Notes: generated by a model from the sequence alone, not told the origin. Shown: positions 8,321 to 17,888, numbered from the stretch's first letter. The stretch is 64,000 bases of DNA from Chitinophaga sp. YR573 (GCF_900110995.1 NZ_FOJF01000001.1:761199-825198); one strand, 5' to 3'. Program-made: numbers and translations.

Positions 8321-9586
8321 ATGCCGGCAGAAAAAATATCAATGACCAATGGCCATTTACAGGTGCCAAACCATCCCATTATTCCTTTTATAGAAGGCGA
8401 TGGCATAGGACCTGATATCTGGCGGGCCAGTGTGCGTGTATTTGACGCCGCTGTGGAAAAAGCCTATGGTGGTAAAAGAAAGATAGAATGGAAAGAAGTG
8501 CTTGCTGGCGAAAAAGCCTTCCAGCAGACTGGTGAATGGTTGCCTAAAGCTACCCTGGATGCCTTTAAGGAATACCTGGTATCTATCAAAGGCCCCCTGT
8601 CTACCCCCGTTGGTGGCGGTATCCGCTCACTGAACGTGGCTATGCGCCAGGAACTGGACCTCTACGCCTGTATCCGTCCCGTACGCTGGTTTAACAAAGT
8701 GCCTTCCCCGGTGAAACACCCGGAAAAGGTAGACATGGTCATCTTCCGTGAAAACACAGAAGATATCTATGCCGGTATCGAATATATGTATGGTACTCCG
8801 GAAGCTACCAAACTGCTCAATTTCCTGCAAAATGAAATGGGCGTAACTAAGATCCGCTTCCCGGAAACCTCTTCCCTGGGTATCAAACCAGTATCCAAAG
8901 AAGGTTCTGAAAGACTGATCCGTGCCGCTATCAAGTACGCTCTGGAACAGAAACTGCCTTCCGTTACACTCGTTCACAAGGGTAATATCATGAAATTCAC
9001 CGAAGGTGGATTTAAAACATGGGGTTACGAACTGGCGCTGCGCGAATACGGCGAACAGGTCTACACCTGGGAACAGTGGGAAGCTACAAAAAAAGCAAAA
9101 GGTGAAGACGAAGCCAACAAAGAAATGAATGTGGCCATCGCTCACAAAAAACTCATCATAAAGGATGTAATTGCGGATAACTTCCTGCAACAGATCCTGC
9201 TGGCGCCACAGGACTACTCCGTAGTGGCTACCCTTAACCTGAACGGTGACTACATCTCCGATGCACTCGCTGCTGCCGTAGGCGGTATCGGTATCGCTCC
9301 TGGTGCCAACGTCAACTACTCTACAGGTTATGCTGTATTTGAAGCTACACACGGTACTGCTCCGCGCTTCGCCAACACAGATACCATGAACCCAAGCTCC
9401 GTTATCCTCAGTGGTGTAATGATGCTGGAATACATGGGCTGGAAAGAAGCCGCAGACATTATCGTACATGGCCTCAGTACTGCCATCGCACGCAAACGCG
9501 TTACCATCGACTTCTATAAGCTCATGGACGACGCTACCCTGGTTAAAACCAGCGAGTTTGCAGATGAAGTGATCAAACACCTCTAA
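8321..9586 (+). CDS. icd: Isocitrate dehydrogenase, E. coli-like type
   Basis: A 421-residue TCA-cycle enzyme that oxidatively decarboxylates isocitrate to 2-oxoglutarate. Signatures include [14 protein letters not shown] (start), [18 protein letters not shown] (with the Ser that is phosphorylated in E. coli Icd), [27 protein letters not shown] and FEATHGTAP. By eye, the four E. coli residues that contact the NADP 2'-phosphate (K344, Y345, Y391, R395) read R, F, I and K here, so cofactor preference is uncertain. Start at 8321, with a second in-frame Met seven codons on. It is followed by a hairpin and then by an unrelated second isocitrate dehydrogenase. Confidence 0.93.
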   Translation: MPAEKISMTNGHLQVPNHPIIPFIEGDGIGPDIWRASVRVFDAAVEKAYGGKRKIEWKEVLAGEKAFQQTGEWLPKATLDAFKEYLVSIKGPLSTPVGGGIRSLNVAMRQELDLYACIRPVRWFNKVPSPVKHPEKVDMVIFRENTEDIYAGIEYMYGTPEATKLLNFLQNEMGVTKIRFPETSSLGIKPVSKEGSERLIRAAIKYALEQKLPSVTLVHKGNIMKFTEGGFKTWGYELALREYGEQVYTWEQWEATKKAKGEDEANKEMNVAIAHKKLIIKDVIADNFLQQILLAPQDYSVVATLNLNGDYISDALAAAVGGIGIAPGANVNYSTGYAVFEATHGTAPRFANTDTMNPSSVILSGVMMLEYMGWKEAADIIVHGLSTAIARKRVTIDFYKLMDDATLVKTSEFADEVIKHL

Positions 9587-9600
9587 ACTATTCAACACCA

Positions 9601-9640
9601 AAAGGCTGAATGCATGTTAAAATGCGTTCAGCTTTTTGCG
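9601..9640. terminator. Terminator between the two isocitrate dehydrogenase genes
   Basis: AAAGGCTGAATGCAT pairs with ATGCGTTCAGCTTT across a 5-base loop with G-T wobbles, followed by a T run. It would separate the two transcripts. Confidence 0.65.
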
Positions 9641-9724
9641 TCTTATATTGTAAATTGTGACCCATTTTGTATATTTCACGTTTACAAGCAAGCATTTGTA
9701 ACTAATTAAAACTCAAACCTGAAA

Positions 9725-10957
9725 ATGGCTGCAAAAATTAAAGTCGCTAAACCGGTTGTAGAACTGGACGGAGATGAGATGACAAGGATCATCTGGAAAT
9801 TCATTAAGGATAAACTGATACTTCCTTACCTGGAAGTGGATATCAAATACTATGACCTGGGTATGGAACATCGTGATGCGACCAATGACCAGGTTACAAT
9901 AGACGCCGCTAATGCTATCAGAGAAGTAGGTGTTGGTATCAAATGCGCAACCATCACTCCGGATGAAGAACGCGTAAAGGAATTCAAACTGAAACAGATG
10001 TGGAAGTCACCAAACGGTACTATCCGTAACATCCTCGACGGTACCGTATTCCGCGAACCTATCTTAATGGACAATGTACCACGCCTGGTGCCTAACTGGA
10101 CTGCCCCTATCTGTATCGGCCGTCATGCATTTGGTGATCAGTACCGTGCTACCGACTTCGTTACAAAAGGTAAAGGTAAACTCACTATCAAATTTGAAAG
10201 CGAAAGCGGAGAAGTAATAGAACACGAAGTATATAACTTCAAAGGTGATGGCGTTGCTTTGGCAATGTACAATACAGACGAATCTATCATCGGTTTTGCA
10301 CGCGCCTGCTTTAACCAGGCACTGCTGAAGAAATGGCCTTTGTACCTGAGTACCAAGAACACCATTCTGAAGAAATATGATGGTCGTTTCAAAGATATTT
10401 TCGAAGATATCTATCAGAAAGAATTCAAAGCCGAATTCCAGAAAGCCGGTATTACCTACGAACATCGCCTGATCGATGACATGGTTGCCAGCGCTCTGAA
10501 ATGGAACGGTAACTTCGTATGGGCTTGTAAGAACTACGATGGCGACGTACAATCAGATACAGTAGCACAGGGCTTCGGTTCTCTGGGTCTCATGACTTCT
10601 ACCCTGGTTACACCAGATGGTAAAACCATGGAAGCAGAAGCTGCTCACGGTACTGTTACCCGTCACTACCGCGATCACCAGGCTGGTAAACCAACTTCTA
10701 CCAACCCTATCGCGTCTATCTTCGCATGGACCCGTGGACTGGAATTCCGTGGCCGTCTGGATAACAACCAGGAGCTGATCGATTTCTGCCAGGCATTGGA
10801 ACAGGTATGTATCGAAGTCGTAGAAAGCGGCAAAATGACAAAAGATTTAGCTGTATGTATCCATGGTAACAAAGTTGAACATGGAAAACATTATCTTTAC
10901 ACTGAAGAGTTCCTGACAGAACTGGACAATGCTTTAAAGGTAAAGCTGAACAAATAA
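9725..10957 (+). CDS. icd: NADP-dependent isocitrate dehydrogenase, eukaryote-like type
   Basis: A 410-residue enzyme of the homodimeric class also found in eukaryotic cytosol and mitochondria. Signatures are [81 protein letters not shown] and [14 protein letters not shown]. The last carries the motif typical of NADP-dependent members. Length is normal for the class and the start [19 protein letters not shown] is standard. It belongs to a different subfamily from the enzyme encoded just upstream, so the pair is not a recent duplication. It is followed by a strong terminator and a family B repeat. Confidence 0.96.
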   Translation: MAAKIKVAKPVVELDGDEMTRIIWKFIKDKLILPYLEVDIKYYDLGMEHRDATNDQVTIDAANAIREVGVGIKCATITPDEERVKEFKLKQMWKSPNGTIRNILDGTVFREPILMDNVPRLVPNWTAPICIGRHAFGDQYRATDFVTKGKGKLTIKFESESGEVIEHEVYNFKGDGVALAMYNTDESIIGFARACFNQALLKKWPLYLSTKNTILKKYDGRFKDIFEDIYQKEFKAEFQKAGITYEHRLIDDMVASALKWNGNFVWACKNYDGDVQSDTVAQGFGSLGLMTSTLVTPDGKTMEAEAAHGTVTRHYRDHQAGKPTSTNPIASIFAWTRGLEFRGRLDNNQELIDFCQALEQVCIEVVESGKMTKDLAVCIHGNKVEHGKHYLYTEEFLTELDNALKVKLNK

Positions 10958-10984
10958 GACCACGATTGCAATACTGATATGAAC

Positions 10985-11016
10985 AAAAATGTCCCGGACT
11001 TCCGGGACATTTTTTA
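10985..11016. terminator. Terminator after the second isocitrate dehydrogenase gene
   Basis: AAAATGTCCCGGA pairs with TCCGGGACATTTT around a short loop and runs into a T tract. Confidence 0.85.
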
Positions 11017-11025
11017 TTTAATTTA

Positions 11026-11095
11026 TTTTTTTGAGAAGGTGCTTCACACCATCTCAAAAAAATCAAGGGGTTTTGCAGGGCTTCGCCCTGCACCC
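11026..11095. repeat. Family B twin-hairpin element, copy 1
   Basis: Hairpin one (11026-11062) has T7/A7 ends and the core GGTG-loop-CACC. Hairpin two (11074-11092) is TGCAGGGC-TTC-GCCCTGCA, flanked by GGGGTTT and CACCC. The element lies in inverted orientation relative to copies at 19262 and 20530, between two convergent genes, and abuts the stop of the L,D-transpeptidase gene. Confidence 0.88.
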
Positions 11096-11097
11096 AT

Positions 11098-12759
11098 TTA
11101 TAATCTCATTAATTTTCTCATTACTTTATCCTCTCCGTAAATATCTTCGTGAAACACGATCTGCCCGTTCTTACCCTCTGCTGTGAAATACCTTAAAAAG
11201 ATAGGTACCGGACGTTGTATATCCACGGTCTTCTTCTCTCCCCTGCTCAGCCACGCACGTACACTATCTCTTGGATGTCTTGCATCCTGCTTTATAAGGT
11301 ACATTGCTAAACTGTCCCATTGCTGTATCCTCACACAACCATGGCTCATCGCCCTGTAGGTATTCCGGAACAACCCGTGATTATTCGTATCATGCAGGTA
11401 CACACTATACTTATTATAGAAGTTAAACTTCATGATCCCCAGGGAATTCTCCATCCCGTCCATCTGCCTTAACACATAAGGGAAGTAATTCTTACTCATC
11501 CTGTTCCAGTTAACACTATCCGGGTTCACCGCATTCCCATCCCTGTCTATCACTTCCATATTCTTCTTGGTCAGATATCCATGGTCTTTCTTAATAGCCG
11601 GCAGCATCTCCTTAATAGTAATACTGAACGGAACTCTCCAGAAAGGGAACATCACAAAGTTCGTCATACGGGAGTTCAGCAACGGCGTACGTGTACGCGG
11701 CGCTCCTACAATCACACGCGATTCCAGCACCACTCGTCCGCTATCCCACAACTCCATCCTGTAGCCCGGTACATTCACCATAATGAACCGTGGTGGCAAA
11801 GTATCCGGCAGCTTACGCCAGCGATCCATATTCACCGCCCCCTGTATCATCCAGTCGCGAAACGGACGATTCAGCACCTGCACCGTTTTCTTCCCGGCAA
11901 GACCATCCTCATACATATTAAACTCCTTCTGAAAAGCAAGAATGCCTTTCTTCAGTAACGAAGTATCAGTGCCATGCCCTCCGGAAGTATCCAGGTGATG
12001 CGTTTGTACAAGACGGTTAATTAACAGCTGCCTGAAAGCAATCGTATCCGTATAACTGACAGGTAGTGTATCCCATCGCAGCGGTGCATACTTTCTCTCA
12101 AATGCCCGCATGGCTATTTTCAGCTGCGCATACCCGGGATGCTGAGGTTCCAGTTGCCGCAATACCTTCCCTACATTGTTCTCCTGCAGAGAAGTACGTA
12201 ACAGGCTGGTCAGCAAAGTATCTGTAAATACGGAATCTTTCCTGATAGTAATACTGTCACGTGGGGCTATTCCATAATGCAGATCAGAAGCCATCTTCAT
12301 AAAAGCGTCTGTCATCATTATATCCAGCTGTGCCAGTAAAGCAGCATCCTTTTTCGCCGTTTCATCCGTTCTGAAAAGCTGGAAAGCTGCATTCAATGCA
12401 AGGAAATGATAATCGGCAGGCTGTAGTCCTTCCTGTTCCGCATTCAGAATACAGTTGAACAGGGTATCTGCTGAAGGGTTCAATACCCCACTGGATGACC
12501 ATCCCGGTGCATTACTGGTTTGCTGATAGTAATATTGCAAAGCAGACGAACGTAATACCGGAATCTTATCCTCCATCTTACCTTCATTGTCTGCAATATA
12601 GCTTAAGCGCTCTGCGATATTTTCCGGTATAACTTCCTGTAATTCTGCTACATTCTTCACTAATTCTTTTTCCCGGAGTAACTTTTTCCTGTGACAAGCG
12701 AACAATGCAAATAAAACCGCTATGTATAGCAGATTGCCCCTTTTATAATTATACTTCAT
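11098..12759 (-). CDS. L,D-transpeptidase, YcbB/LdtD type, lipoprotein
   Basis: A 553-residue cell-wall cross-linking enzyme forming 3-3 links in peptidoglycan or attaching proteins to it. I start at 12759 because MKYNYKRGNLLYIAVLFALFAC is a lipoprotein signal with lipobox at LFAC; 22 codons upstream are not protein-like. Next comes a helical scaffold domain, a peptidoglycan-binding segment (LLKKGILAFQKEFNMYEDGL), and a YkuD catalytic domain with MSHGCVRIQQWDSL, in which the Cys is the nucleophile. Length fits the YcbB class with its inserted capping region. It ends next to a family B repeat. Confidence 0.92.
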   Translation of the reverse strand: MKYNYKRGNLLYIAVLFALFACHRKKLLREKELVKNVAELQEVIPENIAERLSYIADNEGKMEDKIPVLRSSALQYYYQQTSNAPGWSSSGVLNPSADTLFNCILNAEQEGLQPADYHFLALNAAFQLFRTDETAKKDAALLAQLDIMMTDAFMKMASDLHYGIAPRDSITIRKDSVFTDTLLTSLLRTSLQENNVGKVLRQLEPQHPGYAQLKIAMRAFERKYAPLRWDTLPVSYTDTIAFRQLLINRLVQTHHLDTSGGHGTDTSLLKKGILAFQKEFNMYEDGLAGKKTVQVLNRPFRDWMIQGAVNMDRWRKLPDTLPPRFIMVNVPGYRMELWDSGRVVLESRVIVGAPRTRTPLLNSRMTNFVMFPFWRVPFSITIKEMLPAIKKDHGYLTKKNMEVIDRDGNAVNPDSVNWNRMSKNYFPYVLRQMDGMENSLGIMKFNFYNKYSVYLHDTNNHGLFRNTYRAMSHGCVRIQQWDSLAMYLIKQDARHPRDSVRAWLSRGEKKTVDIQRPVPIFLRYFTAEGKNGQIVFHEDIYGEDKVMRKLMRL

Positions 12760-12867
12760 TGGCGATAAAAAACAATTCCCCAAAGATAAGGATTCGCCTT
12801 TACTTGCAACAGTTCTTCTTAACAAAAAGGGATTGGATAAACCTTAATACGGTCACGACTACCTTTT

Positions 12868-13707
12868 TCATCTCTTCTTCTTTACAACATTAAAAATATT
12901 ATGCTCAAACCTTATCATAAAAGTATTGAACACATTCCTCGGCATATTTCCAAACAATTGCGTCCTGTAAGACAGGTCCAGACGGGTAACACTATTGAAA
13001 ATGAACTGAATAGCCGGAGCAATATCCACATAATGATTGCGGCTCACAGCATCCGTATTCGACTTTCCCAGCAACTCCACATACAGATTCAGATTCGTTT
13101 GCTCAAAACTGCGATATGTGCGTGGTAATAATAAATACCCGGCAGACAGACTGTAATTTACTGCATTTGCAGACATATCATCCGGCAGCTGGTCCTTTGT
13201 ATTGTTCATGTACCTGTTGTAACCCAGTGAACCGGAAACAGCCAGTTTATGAATCAACTGTGTAGCGATCACACCAGTCGCCACTCCGGATGTTCCCCCA
13301 TCCAGGTCCATCTCTGCATTATGATAACTTTCCGGATAATAAGGATTGTTAATTAACGCACCCTTCACATAAGCGGCCATACGAAAATGTGAATGCAAAC
13401 CATCTTTTGAGAAAAATCTATACTTCGCGTAGATACTTCCGCCTTCCGGTTCTATAGAAGCCTGCATCTGGTTAGAGGCATATGCGGCCACATGTACCAT
13501 CAGTCTTTTAGAAACACCCCACATCAGCTCCGGCTCAAAACGCATTCCGGTAATCCCTTCATGCTCCATCTTAAAAAACCGGCTACTCATCCTGATGCCC
13601 AGGGAATTAGCCGGCATATTACTTGCCGGCTCTGTAGATACATATAATTCCTGCGCTCCTGCGTACAAAGACAACAGCAGCGGTACAAACAATAAAACTC
13701 TTTTCAT
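12868..13707 (-). CDS. Outer-membrane beta-barrel protein of the metal operon
   Basis: A 279-residue protein with signal peptide MKRVLLFVPLLLSLYAGAQ. The mature part has alternating amphipathic strands with aromatic girdles, such as RFEPELMWGVSKRLMVHVAAYA and NLNLYVELLGKS, and an apparent closing strand FMIRFEHNIFNV. It looks like a small outer-membrane barrel of the kind found beside HMA-domain proteins in Bacteroidota. It starts 5 bases after the HMA gene on the same strand, so it is almost certainly cotranscribed. Its substrate is not visible; a role in copper or other soft-metal handling is inferred only from the neighbours. Confidence 0.72.
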   Translation of the reverse strand: MKRVLLFVPLLLSLYAGAQELYVSTEPASNMPANSLGIRMSSRFFKMEHEGITGMRFEPELMWGVSKRLMVHVAAYASNQMQASIEPEGGSIYAKYRFFSKDGLHSHFRMAAYVKGALINNPYYPESYHNAEMDLDGGTSGVATGVIATQLIHKLAVSGSLGYNRYMNNTKDQLPDDMSANAVNYSLSAGYLLLPRTYRSFEQTNLNLYVELLGKSNTDAVSRNHYVDIAPAIQFIFNSVTRLDLSYRTQLFGNMPRNVFNTFMIRFEHNIFNVVKKKR

Positions 13708-13712
13708 AATAA

Positions 13713-14261
13713 TCAGATAGTTACGTGATAAATCCGGTGAGAGGTCGCATTCGCTTCCATCTTACAGCAATTTGCCATTACGCCTGTCTGATAACAGGGC
13801 ATAGTCGTTTGCGTACTGAACTTCTTAAACTGTTTGGCAGATACGAAGTCCTTGTCTATCACAGTAATATCCTTGTCGCCCGATAAAACCTGGTTCTTAG
13901 CATTGATAAAATGAAAAGTGCTGCCGGCATAATTGATATGCGTATCATTTTGAACAGATACCTTATCAAAACTGGCGGTCAATACCAGTTTGGCTACAGA
14001 GAACCCGGCATCGTCTACCTTCTGTTTTATCTGATCGATATCAACAGGTACACCTGGTTTAAAGGAAAGGAGAAAAGTAGTGCTGTTAAGATCTGTATCG
14101 ATCTTGTCTACAAAAGGAAGTGTCTTCAGCGCTTCCAGCGTTGCCCTGGAACACATGGCACAGGTTAATCCTGCTGCCTGAAGGGATGCTTTTTTAATCT
14201 GGGAAAATGCAGAGAAGTGCAGGCCGGTGGCCAGTAATATAATAACAGTTAATTTCTTCAT
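13713..14261 (-). CDS. Exported heavy-metal-associated (HMA) domain protein
   Basis: A 182-residue periplasmic protein. Signal peptide MKKLTVIILLATGLHFSAFS is followed by an HMA fold with GLTCAMCSRA (C34, C37), the CxxC site that binds Cu+, Zn2+ or similar ions. The second half is an added domain of about 90 residues with further thiols near its end (MPCYQTGVMANCCKME), so more than one metal site is possible. It sits between the HYC_CC_PP gene and the outer-membrane barrel gene, all on the minus strand. I infer a soft-metal chaperone or sensor, most likely for copper. Confidence 0.82.
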   Translation of the reverse strand: MKKLTVIILLATGLHFSAFSQIKKASLQAAGLTCAMCSRATLEALKTLPFVDKIDTDLNSTTFLLSFKPGVPVDIDQIKQKVDDAGFSVAKLVLTASFDKVSVQNDTHINYAGSTFHFINAKNQVLSGDKDITVIDKDFVSAKQFKKFSTQTTMPCYQTGVMANCCKMEANATSHRIYHVTI

Positions 14262-14314
14262 GATCTGATGAATTAAATAATGTAAAAGATTGATTACAAA
14301 AGATGTAATTCAAA

Positions 14315-14689
14315 TCAGATCAGATAAGTGCAGTATTGAATATAAAGGGGATGATCTCCGGAAGGCGGAGCATGATCGCGATAAACTATAAATGGAGTAG
14401 AAATATTAACAGCGGGAACCGGTAAAATGATCACCGGTAAGCTAAGATCTTTGGAAGCAGGAACAATGCTTTGCTGTACTTTAACGGTCTCGTGCTGTAC
14501 AGTTACCTTGCAGAACTTGTACTCGTCATGACAACATTTGCCGGCCTTACCGCATTTGCCGCAAACATCAGAAGATTCTTTAAAATTCACCTCTGCCAGC
14601 TTGCCCATACAGTAGTGGGCATGCACTGTAAACCCGCTGGTCATAGCGGTATACAGGATGGCAATTATTATAGTGGTAAATTTCTTCAT
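14315..14689 (-). CDS. HYC_CC_PP family protein
   Basis: A 124-residue secreted protein named for its motifs, all of which are visible: HYC (residues 25-27, HAHYCMGKL), a Cys cluster CGKCGKAGKCCHDEYKF (C43, C46, C52, C53) and PP (HAPPSG, near residue 105). An N-terminal hydrophobic segment (MKKFTTIIIAILYTAMTSG) targets it to the envelope. In Bacteroidota this small family sits beside HMA proteins and metal-linked receptors, as here. The Cys/His pattern suggests metal binding. It is the first gene of the probable three-gene operon running to 12868. Confidence 0.85.
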   Translation of the reverse strand: MKKFTTIIIAILYTAMTSGFTVHAHYCMGKLAEVNFKESSDVCGKCGKAGKCCHDEYKFCKVTVQHETVKVQQSIVPASKDLSLPVIILPVPAVNISTPFIVYRDHAPPSGDHPLYIQYCTYLI

Positions 14690-14731
14690 TTGTTACAGGA
14701 TACAAATTTACAACATTGTATCCTATCAAAA

Positions 14732-14944
14732 CTAACTTCTTTCGGTCTCTTCAATTTTATCCGCCAGTGCCATCAATAAAGAGGTACTCACAGCATTCGT
14801 CATTTCTGCCCGTACATGACCGTCAATATCATGCTCAAAGTATACGGCTGTTCCGTCTACATTTGCCCTAAATCTCTGAGTATGACCGCTTAGTGGTATT
14901 ACATCATATCTGTTCGCGTTATACAATACTGTGAAGGCCTTCAT
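14732..14944 (-). CDS. Small hypothetical protein
   Basis: A 70-residue soluble protein, not recognised. I prefer the Met at 14944 (MKAFTVLYNANRYD) over one 14 codons upstream, because TAAGTTTG, a match to the Bacteroidota -7 element, lies between the two starts. The C-terminal part is helical and acidic (MALADKIEETE). It is followed by the HYC_CC_PP gene at a 42-base gap, so cotranscription is possible, but there is no evidence for a metal role. Confidence 0.6.
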   Translation of the reverse strand: MKAFTVLYNANRYDVIPLSGHTQRFRANVDGTAVYFEHDIDGHVRAEMTNAVSTSLLMALADKIEETERS

Positions 14945-15010
14945 ATGTTTATGCTTTATACCAAACTTAAACAAATGCCACGCCAAATGACAGCAGTTAC
15001 AACATAAAAG

Positions 15011-16981
15011 TTAGTTAATAAACCACCAACGGATACCCAGTCTGAAAGAGAAATTATTGTAAGGGTAGAGTGGTGCTGCAAAGTTGTTTTTTGAGAAGAA
15101 AGTATTCAGGTTTTCTCCCCTTATAAAAGCAGAAAAAGATTTAATTCTGAAATGCACAAAAGCAGCCAGATCAGGGAAAGAATACTGTACCTTCTGGGTA
15201 GTCTGATACACAAACTGACCTGTTACAGGAGAGTAATCATCCGCATAATAAGTCGTATTATATTTAGCTTCAATACCAATCATTAAATTCAGATTATTAA
15301 ACAACCTGTTTTCATAGGAAAGCCTGTGCCTGGTCCATAAAGTAGGAATATTGATACGTCCATCCCCATGTACCTGCTGGAAAGCAAAATCCGCATACCA
15401 GTTATAATGCCCGGCCCGGAAATGTTTGCTCACAATTACCTGCAACAGGTTAAATACAGCAGGCGCCTGCGCACTCTGGTAATAATCCTTGAAGTAGGTA
15501 TAATTGCCTATGATGAAGTAGTTCACCGCTAAATTATACTTCAGCTTTTTGTTATCTGCCGCAAACTGTAACTGGGTGATGTTTTCTTTTGCTAAAGTAC
15601 TGTTGTACCAGCTATCATAAGTACTGCTGAAATACTTGTATACATACGATGGCTCCCGGTTCACATTACTGAAAGACAAATGAATATTACCCAGTGTTTC
15701 ATTCAGATAACGGCTCAGCATTCCGCTCACATTATAATCCCCTATATTCTGTCCTGCTACATAAAACTCTCCTTTCGCAGAAAAATCCCATAACTTATTA
15801 CGGGTCTTATTCCGGTATTCCCCATGTACAGCAAAATTGTTAAAATTGATCTTGGAGTCCAGGAATGTACCGCTGATATTATCATACCGCGCCCCCACAT
15901 TAATAAAATGCGCCAGGTTACCCCTTATCGGGAACTGGATCAGGGAGAAATCATTGGATAAAATACGCCAGTTATGACGGGCAGCCACAGTATCCCCGTT
16001 AAAAGCCCAGCCATAATGTTTGGTATAGAAAGTAGTATCCGGCTGACCATCCGTAAACCGGTAGTCGTCATTGGAATATTTAAACGTATACTGCACACGG
16101 AACAGCGGATCAAACTTGTAATAGTCTGTCGTATCATTCACATGAATGGTATCCCCCTTGCCCCAGTCGTATGACTGCATCAGTAAAAACCCCGACCGGC
16201 CATAAGCTGTCTTCACCGGGATGGTAGTACTGAAAAGACTGGATGTAGTGGTAGCGTCGTTACCCAGGTTCACGTCCAGCGTCTGACGCTGGCTGTACTT
16301 GGGATTCGTAAGGTCTTCCTCCCGCTTGATACCACCATTCTCCCCGTTCTGGTCCTTATTATAGAAATAACTTAAAGTAGCATTATAGCGCTGGTTCTTA
16401 CTGATAAACCGGGAAGTTAACCTGTAGATATCATGAGCGGCTGTCTGCGAACGGAAATATCCCGGTGCATAGATCTTCTGATACTCGAACCCGAAGTTAA
16501 AACGGTCAGTACGGTTTTGTGTATGCATCAACCCCAGCTGCTGCTCCTTCTGGCTACCTACCATGTACAGCATCTCTGTATAGGGACGGTTGGAATTATA
16601 AATCCGGGCATTCTCATGAGAGAACCCATAGGCATCAAAGCTGTGAAAACCAGCATCGAAACCAGACTGCATCCTTGGCGCAAAAGTAATACTGCGTGCA
16701 GGAGACCCGTTATTACCCAGGAAAACATAGTTAGCAGGTAAGCGAAGGAAACTGCCATTAAAGTCCGCAATAGAAGAGTCTATCCTGAAATCAGTAGGCT
16801 CCCCCAGGTGGCGGTAAGTAATGGTTATTGTATCCACATCATGCGTGTGCTTGGTTGTGTCCTTGGTCATCTTGGAGGACCCACTTCCGCCACTGCCAAA
16901 ACTATTCAGGCGGCTGCTGATCTGCGCATGTAGCTGTTGAACACCAAACAACAAACAACATATTAAAATAAATGACCTCAT
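15011..16981 (-). CDS. Putative porin (Bacteroidota large beta-barrel)
   Basis: A 656-residue outer-membrane protein. Signal peptide MRSFILICCLLFGVQQLHAQ is followed by a Gly/Ser-rich linker and a plug-like region, then about 550 residues of alternating aromatic beta strands ending in a strand that finishes RLGIRWWFIN. This matches the 'putative porin' family of Bacteroidota (Pfam Porin_10 type). The substrate is unknown. It follows the punA gene on the same strand across an 85-base gap that holds a repeat relic, so joint transcription and a nucleoside-related role are possible but unproven. Confidence 0.82.
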   Translation of the reverse strand: MRSFILICCLLFGVQQLHAQISSRLNSFGSGGSGSSKMTKDTTKHTHDVDTITITYRHLGEPTDFRIDSSIADFNGSFLRLPANYVFLGNNGSPARSITFAPRMQSGFDAGFHSFDAYGFSHENARIYNSNRPYTEMLYMVGSQKEQQLGLMHTQNRTDRFNFGFEYQKIYAPGYFRSQTAAHDIYRLTSRFISKNQRYNATLSYFYNKDQNGENGGIKREEDLTNPKYSQRQTLDVNLGNDATTTSSLFSTTIPVKTAYGRSGFLLMQSYDWGKGDTIHVNDTTDYYKFDPLFRVQYTFKYSNDDYRFTDGQPDTTFYTKHYGWAFNGDTVAARHNWRILSNDFSLIQFPIRGNLAHFINVGARYDNISGTFLDSKINFNNFAVHGEYRNKTRNKLWDFSAKGEFYVAGQNIGDYNVSGMLSRYLNETLGNIHLSFSNVNREPSYVYKYFSSTYDSWYNSTLAKENITQLQFAADNKKLKYNLAVNYFIIGNYTYFKDYYQSAQAPAVFNLLQVIVSKHFRAGHYNWYADFAFQQVHGDGRINIPTLWTRHRLSYENRLFNNLNLMIGIEAKYNTTYYADDYSPVTGQFVYQTTQKVQYSFPDLAAFVHFRIKSFSAFIRGENLNTFFSKNNFAAPLYPYNNFSFRLGIRWWFIN

Positions 16982-17022
16982 CCTTTGATATATTTCCTGC
17001 TTCTTTTCTTCTTATTATAAAA

Positions 17023-17062
17023 GGTAGTGACTCACCTCACACCCAAAATCAAACTGAGTCAC
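17023..17062. repeat. Relic of a miniature inverted-repeat element
   Basis: GGTAGTGACTCA (17023-17034) faces TCAAACTGAGTCAC (17049-17062). The first 12 bases and the last 14 are identical to the terminal inverted repeat of the complete element at 49542-49749. The interior is only 14 bases, and no target duplication is visible. I read it as an internal deletion product or decayed copy. Confidence 0.5.
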
Positions 17063-17066
17063 AATA

Positions 17067-17888
17067 TCATAAAACACTGATCAATTCCCTGAAAATAAGT
17101 GTTAATTTTGGTTCAGCAGCGTTTGCTGCCTCCAATACCTCTTCATGGGTGATAACATTCTCCTCCTCTCTTATACCAATGTCTGTGATCACGCTCATCG
17201 CAAATACCTGTAAACCACTGTGTATACCCACAATTACTTCCGGCACGGTACTCATTCCCACGGCGTCTCCACCTATCGTATGCATATACTTATACTCCGA
17301 TCTGGTCTCAAAGGTTGGGCCTTGTACGCCCACATAGACGCCTGTATGTACTTTAATATTGTTGGCCGCTGCAATTTCTTTTGCTTTGACGATCAGTGCT
17401 TTGGAATAAGGCTCACTCATATCCGGGAACCTAGGCCCCAGTTCAGCTATGTTAGCGCCCCTTAACGGATGTTCCGGTTGCAGGTTAATATGGTCCCGGA
17501 TAATCATCAGGTCACCTACCTGGAATGCGGCATTCATACCACCAGCCGCATTGGATAACAGCAATGTATGCACTCCCAGGGCCTTCATCACGCGCACAGG
17601 AAAGGTCACCTGCAGCATGGAATAGCCTTCATAGTAATGGAATCTGCCTGCCATGGCTACCACGGGGCGTCCATTCATTTTCCCCAGTATCAGCCTTCCC
17701 TTATGTCCTTCTACAGAAGCAACCGGGAAATGCGGGATCTCCTCATAAGGGATTTCTATACTGTCTTTAATCTCACTGGCCAGATTTCCTAATCCACTGC
17801 CCAGTATAATACCAACCTGTGGCGTTTCAGACCACAATTTCTTAATATGGTCTGCAGCAGCAGCTATTTGTCGTAACAGATCACTCAT
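17067..17888 (-). CDS. punA: Purine nucleoside phosphorylase, trimeric type
   Basis: A 273-residue cytoplasmic salvage enzyme that splits purine nucleosides with phosphate to base and ribose 1-phosphate. Visible signatures are ILGSGLGNL (phosphate loop), GRFHYYEGYS, LLSNAAGGMN, GPTFETRSEY (the conserved purine-binding Glu) and GMSTVPEVIVG. The residue aligned with human PNP Asn243 is Asp here (SVITDIG), a change that in the human enzyme favours 6-amino purines, so the preference may not be the usual inosine/guanosine. A CAAAGTTA on the plus strand at 17914-17921 gives a -7 element for this gene about 25 bases upstream of the start. Confidence 0.93.
   Translation of the reverse strand: MSDLLRQIAAAADHIKKLWSETPQVGIILGSGLGNLASEIKDSIEIPYEEIPHFPVASVEGHKGRLILGKMNGRPVVAMAGRFHYYEGYSMLQVTFPVRVMKALGVHTLLLSNAAGGMNAAFQVGDLMIIRDHINLQPEHPLRGANIAELGPRFPDMSEPYSKALIVKAKEIAAANNIKVHTGVYVGVQGPTFETRSEYKYMHTIGGDAVGMSTVPEVIVGIHSGLQVFAMSVITDIGIREEENVITHEEVLEAANAAEPKLTLIFRELISVL

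Noticed and set aside
8627..9601. A long open frame antisense to icd
   Set aside because: It is an artefact of codon use in icd; it is rich in Phe, Val, His and Asp runs and has no domain.
14945..14986. The longer start (14986) for the small hypothetical gene
   Set aside because: The extra 14 residues (MAWHLFKFGIKHKH) overlap a -7-like element and are unlike the rest of the protein.
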